Positions 60,701 to 64,000 of a DNA stretch of 64,000 nt are shown here, in pieces. This DNA is from Sipunculus nudus. Lineage: Eukaryota; Annelida; Sipuncula; Golfingiida; Sipunculidae. The notes under the pieces are model-generated. The model was given only the letters and a program-made list of their open reading frames with translations. It was not told the DNA's origin and did no database searches. The position numbers and the translations under genes are program-made. Position 1 is the stretch's first letter; every line of letters begins with the position of its first letter. The DNA lies in the NCBI GenBank assembly GCA_026874595.1, contig CM049316.1:33175339-33239338 (forward strand). The letters run 5' to 3'.

Positions 60701-62326
60701 TTTTCCCGAATGCCTTTGTGTTATAGGCTAAAATTATTCTCCCAGTTTTTACTACATTCTGCGCTTCAAAGAATGAGTCTTTATTACCAAATAACTTTCT
60801 TATGTAACTGAATTTAACACGGCAGATGTGAAAACAGAGGACTTAATAAACCTCTGTGAACTGGCAGGACTCTGCAGAATTAGCAGGGAGTTTTGTAACG
60901 CGATGTACATTGCCCAATATGGGCGGTATAGCGTTATAATGCTACATAAATTCTCCAGGTCTATGCAGCAAGTAGATGTCCTGGATTGTGGTTTAATTCT
61001 TGATTATTATAAATAATTAAAGCATATATTACGAATAATAGGAAAATATAAAATAAGGTAAACACTTCTTTTCTTACGGTAGAATTACTTAGACATGCGG
61101 GCTGAATTAAGAAAGTAGAGTTTCACCGATAATTGCATATTTCTTTATATTTTCTGAACCGATTAATAATCGATGATCGATTATGAAAAATGACGAATGA
61201 AAAATTATGATGACTCCCACCACTAATGAATTGTATCATGAGCGAAGTGTCATGATAATATATCATATTGAGAAATAATATATTGTTACAGCCCTAGTTA
61301 ACATGACTCATACCCACCTCCTCAGCCATGGCTTGGTTTTGTTGCTGCGACCTATCCAGCTCCATCTTGACTGCGACGAGGCCCTTGGATTTCTCGCTGA
61401 GCTGTTCCATGGTCTCTTGGTGGTTGGCCTGCAGGTTGGTCAGCTGGACCTTCAGATCCTTGACCCTCTGACCGCTGTCCATCAGCTCACTGTGACACTG
61501 CCGATACTGGTCCCTGCTGTTCTCAAGGTCTCCTTGGATGTGTGCCAAGGTCTGTTCGTATTTTGCCACCTACACAATAATAAAGGTAGCAAATTTTTAA
61601 TTACATATTCTGTTCCTCAAATACCATTAATATCCCTATATCTCATGACAAATACAAAACTGCTAAATTAGCATATGTAGTTTATAAACAGGAGAATAAG
61701 ACAACATCATACAGTTGTTAATACTGAATGAACTCTGGCAAATTAAATTCTAATTTTTTAATCATGTATTTATCAAGGTAATCCTTTACCCTTTAATTTC
61801 TTCCATGATATACAGAAGTGTTAGTTGCACAATCCCATAAAAAAAAATTAAAGACACTTCATACATATCCACAGGCATAATAGACTTTTTTTTACCAATG
61901 AAGGCTGGAGGCTTGCTTGTCTTATTGATAGACTAAATACATATCTGGTACATGTACCTAATTAAGCCTGCCCCCTTATTAATTCAGCTTCCAATGAAAT
62001 TGCAGACATCTATTTTTACAACTGCCCTGACAGAGAGTGCCAGCTACAGGTATATTTATCAACTTCTCTCCTGCTTGCGAGAGCACCACCTAAAGGCCTG
62101 CACATGAACTAATAGCCTATCCTGACAGACAGCGCCACCTGGTGGCCTGTTTACTCACCTCTTGCTGGTGATGATGGTTCTGTTTCTGCGCTGTGTCCAG
62201 GTTCATCTTCAGCACCCTGATCTGTCCCTCCTGCTCTGCCAGCTCCTCTCTCAGCTTGCGTTCCTTCTGTTGCTGTGTCTCCAGGTCGCTGCGTAATGAT
62301 GTAATCAGGCTCTCCTTGTCTCGTAT
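48618..62326 (-). CDS. Gene 2: long coiled-coil protein, C-terminal 523 residues (13 exons, 5' end outside window)
   Basis: Thirteen exons on the minus strand join with matching phases to an open frame ending in TAA (48618-48620). The product is almost entirely heptad-type coiled coil rich in Glu, Gln, Lys, Arg and Leu, with no signal peptide, membrane segment or Cys pairs. The N-terminal visible part (exons 1-4) is eight 28-residue units; then come a segment with SELVVQNVNTWVQEQ, a second coiled coil, a short non-helical linker (THMPVTDTGRKTPT) and the end YWISRVGELSLQLQQ..YWSDKVRELQGQLE. Such proteins are usually structural (centrosome, cilium, Golgi or cytoskeleton). I do not recognise the family securely and give no symbol. 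The N-terminus must lie beyond 64000. An extra small exon between those listed cannot be ruled out. Confidence 0.82.
49405..49500 (-). CDS. Gene 2 visible exon 12
   Basis: Acceptor TTACTTCAG, donor GTGAGT, phase 0 to 0, 96 bp. It reads SKSQIMKKAMEDSGVTD and ends SYWISRVGE. Confidence 0.8.
50105..50490. repeat. GACTC-rich dispersed repeat, copy 2 (gene 2 intron 11)
   Basis: Matches 55-495 in order and orientation; variants of GGACTCAAGTGG and GACTTGGACTC recur throughout. Confidence 0.6.
50623..50814 (-). CDS. Gene 2 visible exon 11: coiled coil and linker
   Basis: Acceptor TTTCAG, donor GTAAGT, phase 0 to 0, 192 bp. It reads LNNLQKDNLKMRSDLERE, then DQTIATLRTQLE, then a helix-breaking linker with Pro and Thr (HMPVTDTGRKTPTAQDL). 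Confidence 0.82.
52421..52523 (-). CDS. Gene 2 visible exon 10: coiled coil
   Basis: Acceptor ATGTTACAG, donor GTAGGT, phase 2 to 0, 103 bp. It reads QEQDKELKEKRTTIDDLH and ends NVENVQQLNHQ. Confidence 0.8.
52800..53843. repeat. Composite repeat in gene 2 intron 9
   Basis: Blocks such as 'gggacgaaacgcgaactcga' plus 'ggtcattat' occur two to three times (52920, 53100, 53672). Also present are a GACGGACGGACAGAC tract (53485-53530) and an end 'gccccggccactttgtggc' followed by aggggcata. Typical of dispersed bivalve repeats. Confidence 0.65.
54062..54132 (-). CDS. Gene 2 visible exon 9: coiled coil
   Basis: Acceptor CGGTACAG, donor GTAGGT, phase 0 to 2, 71 bp. It reads ALQSHSAHQQVLLHQLRSRL and then EEH. 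Gln/His-rich. Confidence 0.75.
54900..55215. repeat. Dispersed repeat in gene 2 intron 8
   Basis: Related to 24340-24690 (ttcttaaaggtat, ttaattatatgcatca, ccatgtattgtgtctcaactgg). Confidence 0.5.
55600..56715. repeat. Duplicated repeat segment in gene 2 intron 8
   Basis: 'ccttaatatctcgaaggaac', 'aaagtcct' and 'atggtaggagatttt' occur at about 55798 and again at about 56475. It ends with a GACGGACGG tract and TCAGCTGAGCTAAAA, the reverse of the 31051 insertion end. Confidence 0.7.
56821..56914 (-). CDS. Gene 2 visible exon 8: coiled coil
   Basis: Acceptor TTGTTTCAG, donor GTGAAA, phase 2 to 0. It reads AYQEQIEMLQKQYNKLKLDL and ends VDYDRFK. The open frame runs on past the donor into repeat sequence, which should not be read as protein. 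Confidence 0.8.
57324..57365 (-). CDS. Gene 2 visible exon 7: 42-bp exon
   Basis: Acceptor TCATTATAG, donor GTAAGT, phase 2 to 2. It codes for REQSKAIVSLSAEK and continues the heptads of exon 6. Confidence 0.75.
57927..57959 (-). CDS. Gene 2 visible exon 6: 33-bp exon
   Basis: Acceptor TTCTTTTAG, donor GTGAGT, phase 2 to 2. It codes for KQANEKLGTKI. It is small, but both sites are strong and the phase fits exons 5 and 7. Confidence 0.75.
58459..58631 (-). CDS. Gene 2 visible exon 5: coiled coil
   Basis: Acceptor TTTTTCAG, donor GTAAAT, phase 0 to 2, 173 bp. It reads CDRLKGEMDLVRQKYV and ends ESELVVQNVNTWVQEQ. The 28-residue exon phasing stops here. Confidence 0.84.
59153..59320 (-). CDS. 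Gene 2 visible exon 4: coiled coil, two 28-residue units
   Basis: Acceptor CCTTACAG, donor GTCTGT (weak), phase 0 to 0, 168 bp. The units start IHQQEDRLQALQGELT and LSSKEEQLVVLKVEVS. Confidence 0.84.
59590..60055. repeat. Copy of the 31051-type repeat, reversed (gene 2 intron 3)
   Basis: Reverse complement matches 31051-31270: TTAGCTAAGCTGACT start, GGGCACAAATTGTAACAG, AACCTGGAATTAGGTCA. It contains a perfect ERE-type palindrome at 59862-59876. Confidence 0.7.
60207..60290 (-). CDS. Gene 2 visible exon 3: coiled coil, one 28-residue unit
   Basis: Acceptor TTTTACAG, donor GTAAAG, phase 0 to 0, exactly 84 bp. It reads IAMHEDKARKLRQEHKKL and ends NRQSEDQ. It is one repeat unit long. Confidence 0.82.
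60590..61225. mobile_element. hAT-type insertion with perfect target duplication (636 bp)
   Basis: The ends TAGTGGTGGGC and CCCACCACTA are inverted; ATGAATTG is repeated exactly on both sides (60582-60589 and 61226-61233). It sits in the gene 2 intron between visible exons 2 and 3. No transposase domain, so non-autonomous. The intact duplication suggests it is comparatively young. Confidence 0.85.
61318..61569 (-). CDS. Gene 2 visible exon 2: coiled coil, three 28-residue units
   Basis: Acceptor TTGTGTAG, donor GTGGGT, phase 0 to 0, 252 bp. The units start VAKYEQTLAHIQGDLE, LMDSGQRVKDLKVQL and LSEKSKGLVAVKMELD. The exon is more GC-rich than the introns around it. Confidence 0.88.
62159..62326 (-). 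CDS. Gene 2 visible exon 1: coiled coil, two 28-residue units
   Basis: Acceptor TTTTTTTCAG, donor GTGAGT, phase 0 to 0, 168 bp. It starts IRDKESLITSLRSDLE and ends QNHHHQQE. The second unit starts LAEQEGQIRVLKMNLD exactly 28 residues later. Confidence 0.85.
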
Positions 62327-64000
62327 CTGAAAAAAACAACATATGGTATGTTCTGAAATGTATAAAAACAACATTACATAATGTCACTTGAATAGTACAT
62401 AGTATTAAACATTTTACCTTCCTTAGCAGATGTCAACCAAACCTGTTACATACCAATAGTCATACCTTACACAAAGTTGACTGTTTTTACATATTCCAAA
62501 AATGAATTTTATGATCTGTTGGTAACACAGTGCTTTTTTACATGGTTTAATTTACCACATAGCATTGTTTATTGACCAAAGTTTTCAAATTTGACCAAAA
62601 ATATCCAATATCATTTTGAAAGCAATGACTCTTTCACATGTTTAACATATATATGAAGAAAGATTCAAAACTAAGATGTAATGTTAAATATAAATGAACA
62701 CATAAACATTCAGAATTACAAATTAACAAACAAACATCCAACTCAAGTTTCAGTGTTACTTACTTCTTTCTCTGGATCCTTAGTATAAAAGAGTAAATTT
62801 ATGAAGCTCAACCAGTGAAATACATTGAGTTAATCAAATATACCAGAAATGACAAGAACCACAAAAAGAAATTCATACTTGAGTAAAATATTTAACATTC
62901 AACATAAAATAGAAGACAGACTAGAATTTATTATAATGTGCAAATGGGCTCTTGTGTTGTTTATGTAAGATGTCAATGGCTAGGGATATGTCTGGATAAG
63001 TCTGGTCATCCACAGATTTTGCATATTACTAGCGGTATTATATACCCATGATTTCAACATACAACCTGTGACATCCAGTTTTTAGTTTGTATACAAAATG
63101 GTAGCCCCCATAAGTGGTTTCCAGGAACTGGAAAAAATGAACCAGTTGGGGTTCAATAATGGCACAGGGATGTGAATGGAAGTTCTTTGAGAACAGCATC
63201 AAGACTAAAATCTATCTGGGTAGCAGGTTTGATGGCAAGGAGACATGAATCAGCTAAGCTTAATGCAGAATAATGCTTCTTTGGACCACACCCATATACT
63301 AAAATTATAGAATGATGCTAACCTGGTGGTGATCGATCACTTGGGTCAAAGATTCAGAGAAATGCGTGATAAGATCAAAAATTTGTCCACCATGAAGGTA
63401 ACACATTTAAAGGTGACCAGATTATAACATATGTCGCAGTATCCATCACCAGATGCCGCTGCTGTATGGTCAGAGCAAGAAGGAGACAACAGGTGGAGAA
63501 AGCTGGGACAGTCACCAGAACACAAAGGTGAAGTTCAGGTGATCTCTAAAAGAAAGTGGTCTTGTGCCCTGCCATTTCCCATGTGTGATCAAGCCATGAC
63601 TTTAATTTGGTCTAAGCCTAAATAGTTCACATTGTGCACAGTAAATACAGTTAAGGCATGCTGATGCTAAAAAATTGTCCTTTTATCACTGAAAGGTTTT
63701 GCTGGTTAGAGGACCATTGTCAGAGCCCACTGCAAATAATTGTTTCATAGAAAATAACATGAACAAGGAGGGTCATGTGGTAAGGATTTCTGGGAATATG
63801 TTTTTGAAATATAAACAGATAATGTTACCTTAAAATGTGGCAAATTTTGATTTTGAAGTTTGACAGTTGAGAAAAGAAGTGCCCGGCATCTCACAATTCC
63901 TAACTGGAAGAAATGATCTCTGGCGAAAAGGTGGAGTGGTATAAATATACCATAAAATTAAAAGGGGATTATTTAAGAAACAATTAACAGCAAACATTAC
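62327..64000. other. Gene 2 intron, upstream end of window
   Basis: AT-rich and intron-like. The only exon-like object is a 15-bp candidate (62764-62778) flanked by AG and GTAAGT. No other coding evidence. Confidence 0.45.

Overview
This is animal (metazoan) nuclear DNA, most likely from a mollusc and probably a bivalve. It is AT-rich, with small exons bounded by GT/AG in long introns. It is full of microsatellites and of dispersed repeats whose style (CGTCCGTC/GACGGACG tracts, AGGTCA-rich tandem units, a GCCCCGGCCAC..GGGGCATAA end) I associate with bivalve genomes. The organism call is inference. No bacterial features, CRISPR array or rRNA gene are visible.

Two protein-coding genes can be supported, both on the minus strand. 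Gene 1 (CDS 38758 down to 21867) has 13 coding exons that I joined by hand. Every splice phase matches and the frame stays open from ATG to TGA, giving 921 codons. The product is a predicted type I membrane protein: signal peptide and basic propeptide, CAP/SCP domain, cysteine-rich hinge, EGF-like module, ShK-like module, a Ser/Thr/Pro mucin-like stalk of about 300 residues in one 1023-bp exon, a second EGF-like module, an SEA-like segment, one transmembrane helix and a tail of about 75 residues. Gene 2 (62326 down to 48618, 5' end outside the window) has 13 visible exons coding for the last 523 residues of a long coiled-coil protein. I could not name it. Its first four visible exons are built from a 28-residue repeat whose unit edges coincide with exon edges.

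Layout: 1-21 kb has no intact gene. It holds repeats: a GACTC-rich repeat, GGTTC palindromes, a broken MULE-type transposase relic (1881-2480), CpG-rich fold-back elements (5.8-6.5 kb and 16.7-17.2 kb), an hAT-type MITE (9.3 kb), a tRNA-derived SINE (10.7 kb), minisatellites (13.6 and 15.6 kb) and a 1-kb segmental duplication (17.8 and 19.7 kb). 21.0-39.0 kb is gene 1. Its 8.6-kb intron 1 holds a second segmental duplication, one copy of which is split by a 3.6-kb repeat insertion with nuclear-receptor-like sites. 39-48.6 kb is intergenic with two hAT MITEs, a hairpin cluster and the possible 3' end of gene 2. 48.6-64 kb is gene 2 with repeat-rich introns, including a young hAT insertion with a perfect 8-bp target duplication.

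Most notable: the composite membrane CAP protein; a 36-bp minisatellite that runs in register from the exon-4 splice donor and repeats donor-like and acceptor-like words; the exon-phased 28-residue repeat; the insertion resolved by comparing duplicate copies; and repeats carrying perfect palindromic ERE-type and DR1-type motifs.
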